Origin: Prochlorococcus sp. AG-409-D09
GTDB lineage: Bacteria; Cyanobacteriota; Cyanobacteriia; PCC-6307; Cyanobiaceae
NCBI GenBank assembly: GCA_003215935.1
Contig: QCJQ01000007.1
Span: 1 to 57,156, forward strand
DNA: 57,156 nt
Reading direction: 5' to 3'
The notes beneath the pieces are model-generated. The model was given only the letters and a program-made list of their open reading frames with translations, was not told the DNA's origin and made no database searches. Positions 46,720 to 56,388 of this stretch are shown piece by piece (the first letter of the stretch is position 1; each line of letters opens with the position of its first letter). The translations under genes and the position numbers were made by a program.

Positions 46720-47615
46720 CTATCACGGTTAGTTATGTAATCAGCCAACGACAATAATGGGAAGGCTGTATTTTTCCAAGGATCAAGAGCTGCTTTTGCC
46801 TCCAAAACAAGTTCATCAGCTCTTTTTTTAGATTCGTCTAAACCAAGCAATTTTGGATATGTTGTCTTATCTGAAATTAAATCTTTCCCAGCTGTTTTTC
46901 CAAGCACTTCGCTACTTGCCGTTACATCAAGAATGTCGTCAATTATCTGAAATGCCAATCCTATGCCTCTAGCATAAATAGATAAAGCTGAAAGAAGTTT
47001 CTCATCAGCCCCAGCAATCAAAGCCCCGCAAGTAACACAAGCTTTCAGTAGTGCCCCAGTTTTATGCAAATGAATATATTCCAAAGTCTCAAAATCAACT
47101 TCCTTGCCCTCACATTCAAGATCAACGACTTGTCCTCCGACTAATCCAGGAGCACCGGCAACCAAAGAAAGTTCCCCTAAAACCTTTAAAAGTCTTTCAG
47201 AAGGAACTCCTTTAGTACGTATTGCTACCATTTCAAAGGCTCTTGTAAGCAATGCATCTCCCGCAAGAATTGCAACAGCTTCTCCATAAACTTTATGATT
47301 AGTCGGACGACCTCTTCTTAGATCATCATTATCCATTGATGGAAGATCATCATGTATTAAAGACATTGTATGGATCATTTCTAAAGCAACAGCAGTTGGT
47401 AATGATTGAGTTGGGTCACCTCCAGCTAATTCACAAGCAGCTAAACACAATATTGGCCTAAGCCGCTTACCTCCTGCTAACAAGGAATACCTCATTGCTT
47501 CTCTCAGCGTCTCTGGACGTTCAGGCCCTAAAGCAGAGTCCAAAGCATTCTCAACCTGCTCTCTAGCCTTAGTAAGATAAGCAGAGAAGTCAAAGGAATT
47601 GTCCAAGTCCACCAT
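46716..47615 (-). CDS. crtE: Geranylgeranyl diphosphate synthase
   Basis: A 299-residue trans-prenyltransferase making C20-PP for carotenoids and the chlorophyll phytyl tail. The first Asp-rich motif is [14 protein letters not shown] and the second [10 protein letters not shown], with GGKRLRP at the start of the core. Chain length C20 fits the family (crtE/GGPS) rather than FPP synthase, but exact product length is inferred. It begins 39 bases after folD on the same strand. Confidence 0.93.
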   Translation of the reverse strand: MVDLDNSFDFSAYLTKAREQVENALDSALGPERPETLREAMRYSLLAGGKRLRPILCLAACELAGGDPTQSLPTAVALEMIHTMSLIHDDLPSMDNDDLRRGRPTNHKVYGEAVAILAGDALLTRAFEMVAIRTKGVPSERLLKVLGELSLVAGAPGLVGGQVVDLECEGKEVDFETLEYIHLHKTGALLKACVTCGALIAGADEKLLSALSIYARGIGLAFQIIDDILDVTASSEVLGKTAGKDLISDKTTYPKLLGLDESKKRADELVLEAKAALDPWKNTAFPLLSLADYITNRDR

Positions 47616-47654
47616 TCAGCAAATTGTTTTTAAAGATTCTCTCAGGGGAAGAGA

Positions 47655-48563
47655 TTAAAGGAGCATATCTCTAAGATTGAATGATAAACCGCAATGATCC
47701 CTCCACATACTTACAGTGTTTACTAAAAGCATTGCAACTGTCATAGGGCCAACTCCTCCTGGGACAGGAGTAATTGCACTGGCAATGGATTCAACCTCTT
47801 GAAAACGAACATCCCCACAAAGATTATAAGAAATAGTATGCCCATCTGACTCTTTTGAAGGAACTCGATGAATACCTACATCTACAACAACTGCATCAGG
47901 CCGAATATGTTCACAGCCAATCATTTGAGGTTTACCAGCAGCAACAATCAAAATTTCTGCTTCTTTAGTTAGTTCTACCAAGTTTCTAGTCTTCGAATGA
48001 GCAATTGTTACCGTCGCATTAGCTTCTTGAAGCATTAAAGCCATTGGTTTGCCAACAAGAATACTTCTACCAATTACAACAGCTTTTTTACCTTCTACTT
48101 GAATCTGATTATTCTTTAACAAAGCCATAACGCCAGCAGGCGTACATGATCTTGGACCAGATTCACCTTTAAGCAATCTCCCCAAATTCAAAGTATGTAA
48201 CCCATCTGCATCTTTATTAGGAGAAATAACTTCAAGGAGAGCAGTTTCATCTACTCCTAATGGGACAGGTAATTGCAGAAGAATTCCATCAACATTCTCA
48301 TTATTATTTAATTCATGAATAATTTTGGATAAACCTTCCGTGGATGTTTCTCCTTCTATATGGGATCCAAAACTTTTAACGCCTATCCTAGAGCAGGCTT
48401 TTTCCTTGTTTGACACGTATACCCCACTCGCAGGATCATTGCCTATTCTCAGTACTGCTAAACCAGGAGACCTTCCAGCAACATGCAAATTACTTGAGAT
48501 CACATCCTTTAACCTATGCTCAATTTCTTTTGCTAACTTCTTCCCATCAAGTTTTTTTGCCAT
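47655..48563 (-). CDS. folD: Bifunctional methylene-THF dehydrogenase/cyclohydrolase
   Basis: An enzyme of about 302 residues that interconverts 5,10-methylene- and 10-formyl-tetrahydrofolate. Conserved segments: [14 protein letters not shown] (catalytic Lys), [39 protein letters not shown] for NADP, and [16 protein letters not shown] near the end. I placed the start at the ATG at 48563 ([11 protein letters not shown]), which fits the family. An in-frame ATG at 48590 would add nine residues. First gene of the folD-crtE-PAP2-helicase run. Confidence 0.95.
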   Translation of the reverse strand: MAKKLDGKKLAKEIEHRLKDVISSNLHVAGRSPGLAVLRIGNDPASGVYVSNKEKACSRIGVKSFGSHIEGETSTEGLSKIIHELNNNENVDGILLQLPVPLGVDETALLEVISPNKDADGLHTLNLGRLLKGESGPRSCTPAGVMALLKNNQIQVEGKKAVVIGRSILVGKPMALMLQEANATVTIAHSKTRNLVELTKEAEILIVAAGKPQMIGCEHIRPDAVVVDVGIHRVPSKESDGHTISYNLCGDVRFQEVESIASAITPVPGGVGPMTVAMLLVNTVSMWRDHCGLSFNLRDMLL

Positions 48564-48632
48564 TAATCCACCTAGAGTTAACCCAAGCATGCCAATAAAG
48601 GCGCTTTAGTGTGATGTTCAAGCAAAAATTCA

Positions 48633-50750
48633 GTGTTCACAAAAACCAACCTAAATAAAATCTATAGAGTTTGGTTGGGAAGTCAGTCACCAAGACGCCC
48701 AATTCTACTTTGGTCCTCACTAAACAAAGCAGGGTTAATTCTGCTGTGCATATTTATTGCATTAATATCAAGTTACAAATTACTTGCAGTTCCAGATTTA
48801 AAGCCCGGGGATATTGCCCCTAAAACAGAGTTAGCACCAACAAGTGCAACAATAATTGATAAGGCAGCAGCAGAAAAAATTTATGCAGACCCTGTGGGCA
48901 ATCTTTTTGTTGCATCAATTGACCAAAGCAAATCGAATGAACTAGAAGAAGCCCTTAATAAGAAGATTGAGCAACTAAGACTAATTTCAAGCAACAAATA
49001 TGCAGATAGAATTGATGAAATAAATCTTACTGAAGAAGAATTAGAATGGCTTTTAAAAAGCTCTGAAACAACAAAGAGAAAATGGGAGAAAAATATTACT
49101 GAATCAGCAAAAAGAATTTTATCTCAAGGCATCGTCAATCTTGCACCCAAACAATTAAATGAAGTAGCCTCGCTACAATTATTTAATCTTAATGAAGAAA
49201 GTCTTGAGGCTAAATCAATAGCAATTAAATTAATAAAAGATACTTTTACAGGGAAAAGTAATCTAACAAAAGACAAAGTTAGGACCAACCAAATACTTGA
49301 AAAACTTGTAACTAAAAGAGCTAAAATAGACTTAAAAGAGGGCTCTTTAATAACAAAGAAAGGCGAAAAGATTACATTGAAACAATATTATGTTCTAGAT
49401 TATTTTAAAAAAGTTAGTCGTCGTCCAAAGCCTATCCAATGGCTTTCAAGCTTTTCTCAAGCTCTCGCAAGTTGTGGAATATTACTTTTAATTATGAGAC
49501 GAGAAAAGCCTAGGTTAAAACCAAAGCATGGCTTTTTTGCTTTAACACTTTTACTCATAATTCAAGCAATTCAAGCAAGTGAGATTGGCTCAGCATTAAC
49601 ACCTCTTCAACTTCTTTTACCACCAACTCTTCTACTTTCTCAAGGAATAGGAACAGTTTCAGCTCTAACCTGGATGGCAGTATCAAGTCTAATTTGGCCA
49701 ACTTCTATTAATGAGATAAGTGCAGGTGAAGGAAGACTAATCATTGCAGCTATTGCAGGTGCTTTGGTTGCGATCTTTGGAGGGAGGATGAGAAGCCGAG
49801 CTCAAGTACTTCAAATTGCCGTTTTAATTCCTCTTTTAGGTTTTTTAAGTCAATGTTTTTTATTAAGAAGTGAAATCACCCCTACAAATAAAACTTGGGG
49901 ACAAGTTATTCCAACTACAGGGACACTATTTTCAGAATCTTTAATAGTAGGGGCATTACTGATGATTACTATTTTACTTATTCCAATCATTGAGAATGCC
50001 TTTGGCTTATTAACAAAGGCTCGTTTAATGGAACTTGCAGATCAGGAAAGACCATTACTTAGAAGACTCTCTAAAGAAGCTCCTGGAACCTTTGAACATA
50101 CTCTCAGTATTCTTGGGTTAGCAGAAGAAGGAGCAAGATCTATCGGAGTAGACATTGATTTAATAAGAACAGGTTCCCTCTACCATGATGTTGGGAAATT
50201 ACATGCCCCAGAATGGTTTATAGAGAATCAAGAAAATGGCATTAATCCTCATGAGCAAATCAAAGATCCCTACAAAAGTGCAGATGTTCTTCAAGCGCAT
50301 GTAGACGAAGGCCTAAAGCTTGCTCGCCGATACAGGCTTCCTAGCCCTATTGCTGATTTCATCCCAGAACATCAAGGAACACTTAAGATGGGCTATTTTC
50401 TTCATAAAGCAAGAGAAAAAGATCCAGCAGCTTTAGAAACAAGATTTAGATATAAAGGCCCTATTCCATTATCAAAGGAAACAGGAATTTTGATGCTTGC
50501 CGATGGATGCGAGGCAGCACTTAGAGCTCTAGACATCTCCTCAACTGATCAAGAGGCCTGTAATACCGTAAGAAGAATATTTAAATCGCGACAATTAGAT
50601 GGTCAACTAAAAAAAAGTAGCCTGACTAGAGCAGAGTTAGAATTAATAAGTCGAGCTTTCGTTAGTGTCTGGAGAAGGATGAGACACCGCAGACTTAAAT
50701 ATCCAATTTCTCCACCAATAACTAATTCAAAAAAGAATTTCTTGAAATAA
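48633..50750 (+). CDS. pgpH: 7TM-HD phosphodiesterase (PgpH-type, probable c-di-AMP hydrolase)
   Basis: A 705-residue membrane protein starting at GTG. One helix (about 26-46) is followed by an exported 7TMR-HDED domain (about 55-265), then about seven membrane helices (275-455). The cytoplasmic HD domain has FEHTLSILGLAEEGA (His489), YHDVGKLHAPEWF (His518, Asp519), HVDEGLKLARRYRLP and FIPEHQGTL. Listeria PgpH of the same layout hydrolyses cyclic di-AMP. The cyclase in this window (16280-17191) makes that a natural substrate, though not proven. It diverges from folD across about 70 bases. Confidence 0.9.
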   Translation: MFTKTNLNKIYRVWLGSQSPRRPILLWSSLNKAGLILLCIFIALISSYKLLAVPDLKPGDIAPKTELAPTSATIIDKAAAEKIYADPVGNLFVASIDQSKSNELEEALNKKIEQLRLISSNKYADRIDEINLTEEELEWLLKSSETTKRKWEKNITESAKRILSQGIVNLAPKQLNEVASLQLFNLNEESLEAKSIAIKLIKDTFTGKSNLTKDKVRTNQILEKLVTKRAKIDLKEGSLITKKGEKITLKQYYVLDYFKKVSRRPKPIQWLSSFSQALASCGILLLIMRREKPRLKPKHGFFALTLLLIIQAIQASEIGSALTPLQLLLPPTLLLSQGIGTVSALTWMAVSSLIWPTSINEISAGEGRLIIAAIAGALVAIFGGRMRSRAQVLQIAVLIPLLGFLSQCFLLRSEITPTNKTWGQVIPTTGTLFSESLIVGALLMITILLIPIIENAFGLLTKARLMELADQERPLLRRLSKEAPGTFEHTLSILGLAEEGARSIGVDIDLIRTGSLYHDVGKLHAPEWFIENQENGINPHEQIKDPYKSADVLQAHVDEGLKLARRYRLPSPIADFIPEHQGTLKMGYFLHKAREKDPAALETRFRYKGPIPLSKETGILMLADGCEAALRALDISSTDQEACNTVRRIFKSRQLDGQLKKSSLTRAELELISRAFVSVWRRMRHRRLKYPISPPITNSKKNFLK

Positions 50751-50789
50751 AGTAATTTTTAAAGCTAAAATAACCCTTTTAGTTAAAAA

Positions 50790-51185
50790 TTAAAGCCTAA
50801 ATTTCCTGTGCCCTGGTCTACACCAATAAATTAATGCCAACAGATTAAGAATCGCAATAAATATTGAAAGCCCACTTATTCCCAATAATTCTGAATCTCT
50901 TATAAGAGTTAAACGAACTATTCCATAAGGCAATGTCCCAGAAAGAGCCATTGACAAAGCAATTATCGATAGAATTACCCCCCAAGTTTTTCTTGCAAAA
51001 AGCCCAGCAGTCGAAACTATTCCTACTATAGAAGCTGGCCATGCAAGACTTATTGCCAAAGTCAGGTTTGCGGCTTCTAGTGGAGGTCCTGATCTGACCA
51101 CCAATGCAATTATGGGAATTGCAGCAATATTCGCAAATAAACCTAGCCACGCAAGAGTCCAATAACCAGACAACATTTTTTGCAT
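50790..51185 (-). CDS. Small integral membrane protein, unknown function
   Basis: A 131-residue protein with four predicted membrane helices (about 9-27, 41-63, 69-88 and 101-122). The last ends in a short basic tail, CRPGHRKFRL. I do not recognise a family. It converges with the 7TM-HD gene. Even codon use and alternating helix/loop structure support a real gene. Confidence 0.7.
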   Translation of the reverse strand: MQKMLSGYWTLAWLGLFANIAAIPIIALVVRSGPPLEAANLTLAISLAWPASIVGIVSTAGLFARKTWGVILSIIALSMALSGTLPYGIVRLTLIRDSELLGISGLSIFIAILNLLALIYWCRPGHRKFRL

Positions 51186-51639
51186 AGAAATAATCTAGAT
51201 ATTTCTAAATTTAACAACTAAAGAAATAAATAATAAAAGAATTCAAAAGGATTGAATGATTGAAATAACAATTAATATTTTCGGTAAAGGTTAACCCCCT
51301 ACAAGGAAAGAAAAGCTATAGAAACTAATTTAGATATATTCTCATGAATATTCCAGTTGAAGCTAAACTAAATTATTAATAAATACAATTCCTCACTCAT
51401 TTTATCATCACTATAATACTCTTCTTCCTAGAAGTTAATTGAAAGAATTTCTTACAACTTCCCCAAGTTTCACTGCAATTATTAATTATTTTAAAGATAT
51501 CAATATATTTTTTCATACAATTAGATAAGCTTGAGATTAATTTCTTTAGCATATCAATTAATAATATATGCTTTCTAAGCTTAAGATTTAAAGCAGTACG
51601 TTATAAAGAAAAAATAAATGGGATAAATAGATATAGAAT
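51186..51639. other. AT-rich non-coding stretch between leuA and the small membrane protein
   Basis: I see no gene or RNA I can name. An imperfect direct repeat, TAAGCTTGAGATT (51526-51538) and TAAGCTTAAGATT (51576-51588), is 12 of 13 identical with a 50-base offset. It presumably contains the leuA 3' end and the promoter of the small membrane protein. Confidence 0.4.
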
Positions 51640-53262
51640 TCAAAGGGAAGGCCTAGAAGTAGATTTAACTGTATCTTTTTGGGGGTGAATTGACCTCCTT
51701 CCTTTTGAAGAAACGAGCCTATTTAAAGCATTTATATAAGCTTGAGCTGCTGCCACAACGATATCAGTATCCGCTGAATGTCCTGAAAAAAGGACTCCAT
51801 CTCTTCTCAGTCTAATCGTAACCTCACCCAATGCATCTATACCTTCAGTAACGGACTTAACTGAGAACTCAACTAATTCATTCCGTTCATCTGTTAATGA
51901 GTTCAATGCCCTAACCACTGCATCTACTGGACCAGTTCCTAAAGATACGGAAGTTTTTTCTCTACCCTCTTTATCCGAAATAGTTACAGTTGCCGTTGGT
52001 TTAAGAGCAGTTCCACAACTAACTTGTACCAAATGCAATTGGAAAAACGCTTCAGGAAGCTGAACTTGCTCACTAACAATTGCTTCTAAATCCCTATCCG
52101 TAATTTCTCTCTTCCTATCAGCTAAATCTTTAAATCTTGCGAAAGCATCATTTAAATCTTCTCTACTTAAATCATAACCTAGCTCTTCTAGCCTCGCTCT
52201 TACAGCACTTCTTCCACTTAATTTTCCAAGAGAGATTCTATTATCACTTAAACCAACAGTTTGCGCATCTACGATTTCATAAGTAAGTCGATTCTTAAGA
52301 ACACCATCCTGATGAATTCCTGATTCATGAGCAAAAGCATTAGCTCCTACAATTGCTTTATTAGGTTGTACAACCATTCCAGTCAAGTTAGAAACTAACC
52401 GAGAGGTTTTTGTAATTTCTTCTGTCCTAATTGCTGTTAAAGGTGTTGGGGAATCTGCCACTCTTCCAAAATAAGGGTTGAAATAACTTCTTCTAACATG
52501 CAAACTCATAACAAGTTCTTCCAAAGCAGCATTACCAGCTCTTTCTCCAATCCCATTAATAGTGCACTCGAGTTGGCGAGCACCATTTTTAACTGCTTCT
52601 AGAAAATTAGCAACTGCCAAACCCAAGTCATTATGTCCATGAACAGACAAAATTGCTTCATCTATATTAGGAACATTCTCATTTATTTTATATATTAAAT
52701 CTCCAAATTCTGCTGGCGTTGTATATCCAACCGTATCAGGAATATTTATTGTACTAGCACCTGCAGCAATTGCTGCTTCTATAACTTCATATAAAAAATT
52801 ATAATCACTTCTTGCAGCATCTTCACAAGAAAATTCTACATCATCTACAAGCGATCTAGCATACTGAACCATTTCAGGTACAATTTTTAGAACTTCTGAT
52901 CGAGACTTCTTAAGTTTATGTTCTAAATGAATATCACTAGTAGCAATAAATGTATGTATTCTTTTCTTTGGTGCAGGCATTAAAGCTTTTGCGCAAGCAT
53001 TGATATCTGACTCTGACGCTCTAGAAAGCCCACAAATTATAGGACCATCTTCTCCTCCAACTTGTTCTGCAATCCTTTGAACTGCTGCAAAATCACCTTG
53101 ACTAGCAAAAGGGAATCCCGCCTCAATAATATCTACACCTAATCTTGCTAATTGCTGAGCTATTGCTAATTTTTCCTCTAAATTAAGACTTGCACCAGGA
53201 GACTGCTCTCCATCTCTGAGAGTAGTATCAAAGATTAAAACACGGCCTGGGTCTTTGGCCAT
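51640..53262 (-). CDS. leuA: 2-isopropylmalate synthase
   Basis: A 540-residue enzyme, first step of leucine synthesis (acetyl-CoA plus 2-ketoisovalerate). Motifs: [16 protein letters not shown] at the start, [18 protein letters not shown] (metal-binding His pair) and [17 protein letters not shown]. The C-terminal LeuA dimerisation/regulatory domain (about 385-515) implies leucine feedback. Length is normal for the type I group. Start ATG at 53262. Confidence 0.96.
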   Translation of the reverse strand: MAKDPGRVLIFDTTLRDGEQSPGASLNLEEKLAIAQQLARLGVDIIEAGFPFASQGDFAAVQRIAEQVGGEDGPIICGLSRASESDINACAKALMPAPKKRIHTFIATSDIHLEHKLKKSRSEVLKIVPEMVQYARSLVDDVEFSCEDAARSDYNFLYEVIEAAIAAGASTINIPDTVGYTTPAEFGDLIYKINENVPNIDEAILSVHGHNDLGLAVANFLEAVKNGARQLECTINGIGERAGNAALEELVMSLHVRRSYFNPYFGRVADSPTPLTAIRTEEITKTSRLVSNLTGMVVQPNKAIVGANAFAHESGIHQDGVLKNRLTYEIVDAQTVGLSDNRISLGKLSGRSAVRARLEELGYDLSREDLNDAFARFKDLADRKREITDRDLEAIVSEQVQLPEAFFQLHLVQVSCGTALKPTATVTISDKEGREKTSVSLGTGPVDAVVRALNSLTDERNELVEFSVKSVTEGIDALGEVTIRLRRDGVLFSGHSADTDIVVAAAQAYINALNRLVSSKGRRSIHPQKDTVKSTSRPSL

Positions 53263-53566
53263 AGATAAACACCAAGCTAGACAATAGTATATTAAATGAA
53301 TTATATATATCTTGAGGAAGTCTAAAGCTTTAGTAGTTTAATAACAATTTCTCTTCACTTAGAAAGAAATCTTAAAAACAACCTTTTTTTAGACAAATGA
53401 GTTAATTCTAATCCAAAGAAAATAATTAGTTCAATGTCGTATTTTTAAGAAATTAGAAAATTTTAGACAATATGTTCCAAATCATCACCAACACAAAGAT
53501 TTAAGGCGATTAAGACGTTATAAAATAAAAAATTAACCACTCATCAACTAAATCGGTGTTCAGAAT
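53263..53566. other. Divergent intergenic region leuA/GH57
   Basis: 304 AT-rich bases with no gene that I can see. The right end holds a good -10, TATAAA (53519-53524, within TATAAAAT), for the glucan enzyme. The left end should hold the leuA promoter. Confidence 0.4.
53519..53524 (+). promoter_or_regulatory. Likely -10 element of the GH57 gene
   Basis: TATAAA, within TTATAAAAT, 43 bases before the TTG start. A matching -35 is not clear, so this is a tentative call. Confidence 0.35.
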
Positions 53567-55132
53567 TTGACGAAAGGCAAACTAGCCCTAGTGCTTCATG
53601 CTCATCTTCCTTACGTAAGATCAGCTAAGCCAGGATCACTGGAAGAAGATTGGTTTTTCCAAGCTCTATTAGAGTGTTATCTTCCATTATTAGATATTCT
53701 TGAAAAGGCTAGAAAGGCAAAAGGACAACATCCAAAGTTAACAATAAGTCTTTCGCCTACTCTTCTTTCAATGCTTGATGATGAAGAGCTTAAGAAAAGA
53801 TTTCCACAATGGATCTCAGTAAGACTTAATATCCTTAAAGAAGTAAATATTAGGCAAAAAGTTGCAGCAGATTATCTACACCAAAATATTCAAAAACAAT
53901 TAGAGAGTTGGAGACTATATGAAGGTAATCTTATTAGCCGTTTTGCAAATCTAAAAAATCATGGAATAATTGATATTCTTACTTGCGCAGCTACGCATGG
54001 TTATTTACCTCTCTTAAGAGAAAATCCAGAGACAATTATAGGTCAATTTAAAACAGCTATTAGAGAACATATTCGACTTTTTGAAGAAAGTCCTTTAGGA
54101 ATTTGGCTTCCTGAATGTGCATATTATGAAGGACTTGATCATTTAATGATTCAGTCTGGACTGAGATATGCAGTTCTTGACGGACATGGATTGCTAAATG
54201 CCAAACCAAGACCAAGATATGGCCTTTATGCTCCTATTTGTAGCAAAAATGGCGTCGCCTTTTTTGGAAGAGATGGAAATTCAACCCTGCCCGTTTGGTC
54301 TGCCAAGCAAGGCTATCCTGGAGACCCAGAATATAGAGAGTTTCATAGAGATTTAGGCTGGGACTTATCTATTGAGAAACTTCAAAAAATAGGAATTCAG
54401 GAATCTCGACCACTTGGGCTAAAACTTAACAAGGTTACTTCTCAAACCACACCTCTAGATAAAAAAGATATTTACAATCAAAACTTAGCTCTAAAAAAAG
54501 TAAAAGAACATGCCAAAGATTATTTAAGAGGAAGAAAAAAACAAATAGATAAAATAGTTTTAGAAATGAAGGCTTCGCCTATGCTTGTTGCACCATTTGA
54601 TGCAGAGTTATTTGGACATTGGTGGTTCGAAGGACCTTATTTTTTATCAGAACTATTTAAACAAGCTAAAAAAGAAGAAATAGAGTTTACTACATTAAAA
54701 GATTTTCTTATTTCACAACAGAAGATTCAACTTTGCGAGCCTTGCCCATCGAGTTGGGGGCAAGGAGGATTTCATCATTATTGGTTAAATGAAACAAATG
54801 CTTGGGTTGTTAATGAATGGAGTAAAGCAGGTAGCGTAATGGTTGAAAAATGCAGCATTAAATCTTCAAAAGAATCAAACATCAGAATTCTTCATCAAGC
54901 AGCCAAAGAACTATTACTAAGTCAATCATCAGACTGGAGCTTTATTCTCAAAGCAGGTACCACAACTGAATTAGCACTAAATAGAATTAATCTTCATTTA
55001 AAAAGATTTTGGAATTTAATTAAAGCTTTAGAGGCCAATCCATCTATGTCGGAATCAGAGCTAAGAAAAATAGAGATGGAAGATTGCTTATTTCCGTTAA
55101 TAAATCCTTCAGATTGGAAGAAGCTAAATTAG
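53567..55132 (+). CDS. Glycoside hydrolase family 57 (probable 1,4-alpha-glucan branching enzyme)
   Basis: A 521-residue GH57 enzyme starting at TTG (MTKGKLALVLHAHLP); a nearby GTG at 53556 is out of frame. GH57 motifs are in order: HAHLPYVR, ATHGYLPLL, IWLPECAYYE (nucleophile Glu), and APFDAELFGHWWFEGPYFL (acid/base Asp). A C-terminal helical domain follows. This combination matches the branching-enzyme-type members common in cyanobacteria and thermophiles. Amylase activity cannot be excluded. It would act on glycogen with the malQ product. Confidence 0.88.
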   Translation: MTKGKLALVLHAHLPYVRSAKPGSLEEDWFFQALLECYLPLLDILEKARKAKGQHPKLTISLSPTLLSMLDDEELKKRFPQWISVRLNILKEVNIRQKVAADYLHQNIQKQLESWRLYEGNLISRFANLKNHGIIDILTCAATHGYLPLLRENPETIIGQFKTAIREHIRLFEESPLGIWLPECAYYEGLDHLMIQSGLRYAVLDGHGLLNAKPRPRYGLYAPICSKNGVAFFGRDGNSTLPVWSAKQGYPGDPEYREFHRDLGWDLSIEKLQKIGIQESRPLGLKLNKVTSQTTPLDKKDIYNQNLALKKVKEHAKDYLRGRKKQIDKIVLEMKASPMLVAPFDAELFGHWWFEGPYFLSELFKQAKKEEIEFTTLKDFLISQQKIQLCEPCPSSWGQGGFHHYWLNETNAWVVNEWSKAGSVMVEKCSIKSSKESNIRILHQAAKELLLSQSSDWSFILKAGTTTELALNRINLHLKRFWNLIKALEANPSMSESELRKIEMEDCLFPLINPSDWKKLN

Positions 55133-55155
55133 TTAAGCGAATTAAAAATTTTTTC

Positions 55156-56388
55156 TTATATTATCTTTGGCAAACCAGTCATACCAATCTTTACCTCTAA
55201 AGGTGCAATATAAAATAGTCTTAGCATTACAATAACAAGTTTAGGTAAAGGTAATGTATTAGCAAGGAAGCCATACCAGTGCCTTGTAGGCAATTTAAAG
55301 AATGTTGCAAAGAATTTCCTCAACAATTGCTCATCAAAGCTCATTAATCTTTCAAGTCCAAACTGATAAAGTCGATGTCTTTGCACTAACTCTGGAGTCC
55401 ATAAAACTTTCCATGCATGCTTAGCTAAATGATAAGAATCCAATTTTGGATTAATTGAAATCAACTTAGCTAATTCTTTTGCTAAAGAAGGAGAACGCCT
55501 TAAAAGTGCTCCAACCATATACCCTGAAGCTGGATGAACCATACTTGCAGAGCCTCCAAAAGCTAAAAGAGGTTGATCTAAGTATGGAAGCGGCAAGTTC
55601 ATAGGGAACAAACAATGTTCTTCATGAAGAATTTCTTGAATAGTTATACCTCTATGAGAAAGTCTTAAATCCAATCTTTCTTTCAAAGATTTAAATGAAA
55701 GTGGTGGAGCAGAAGCCAAAGAGGTTTCTTCTACAAAATAAATATCATTTCCAAAATCCATTGCATATAAAAAAGATGGAGGCTCTGAAAGCTGTTTTTG
55801 ATTCAAATGATCAGGTCTAAAGTCCATCAAAACAAATTGCTCTTTATCAACTGGGGGAGAACTAAATTTCCCAACAACTCCATATGCTGCTTGTTGGGCA
55901 ACTAATTCTTTATAAGGTCTTTTAACAAAACTACTTTTATGACCACTCGCATCAATAACAATTCTCGCCCAAAAAGTCTCTCCTGATGCACACTTAACTT
56001 GAGTATTTCCCTCTTTAAAAACAATACTTTCTACAGTTTCAATAATCCATGATAGTCCTTCACATTTTTTCAAAAGAGTTTTCTGAAAAGCCTTCTGGTC
56101 AAATAAACCATAATCAAAATCATGAGTTGTAGGTAATTTCCCAAAATCTCCCTGCCCACTTCCAAAAAAACTGACAGTTTTAGTCCAACGATGTTCTAAC
56201 AAATCAGCCATATTTAAAGATTCGAGTTCTTCTGCCCAAATCCCATAGGTGTTTGGCCAAGGCTCCTCAGGTGATTGAGATGCAATAGCTTGAACATCAA
56301 GACCATGCTGAACTAATTCCGAAGCAATACATAGTGCAGCAGGTCCAGCACCTAAAACCAAAACATCAGCACAATTAATCAATTTCAA
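55156..56388 (-). CDS. crtL-b: Lycopene cyclase (probably beta)
   Basis: A 410-residue FAD-dependent cyclase that closes the ionone rings of carotenoids. The dinucleotide fold is DVLVLGAGPAALCIASELV. The plant-type motif EEPWPNTYGIWAEELES, the ARIVIDASGHKSSFV segment and FPMNLPLPYLDQPLLAFGGSASMVHPASGY are typical of CrtL. Prochlorococcus has CrtL-b and CrtL-e paralogues; from memory the b form sits beside gyrA, so beta is more likely. It abuts gyrA (next to the same strand stop). Confidence 0.85.
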   Translation of the reverse strand: MKLINCADVLVLGAGPAALCIASELVQHGLDVQAIASQSPEEPWPNTYGIWAEELESLNMADLLEHRWTKTVSFFGSGQGDFGKLPTTHDFDYGLFDQKAFQKTLLKKCEGLSWIIETVESIVFKEGNTQVKCASGETFWARIVIDASGHKSSFVKRPYKELVAQQAAYGVVGKFSSPPVDKEQFVLMDFRPDHLNQKQLSEPPSFLYAMDFGNDIYFVEETSLASAPPLSFKSLKERLDLRLSHRGITIQEILHEEHCLFPMNLPLPYLDQPLLAFGGSASMVHPASGYMVGALLRRSPSLAKELAKLISINPKLDSYHLAKHAWKVLWTPELVQRHRLYQFGLERLMSFDEQLLRKFFATFFKLPTRHWYGFLANTLPLPKLVIVMLRLFYIAPLEVKIGMTGLPKII

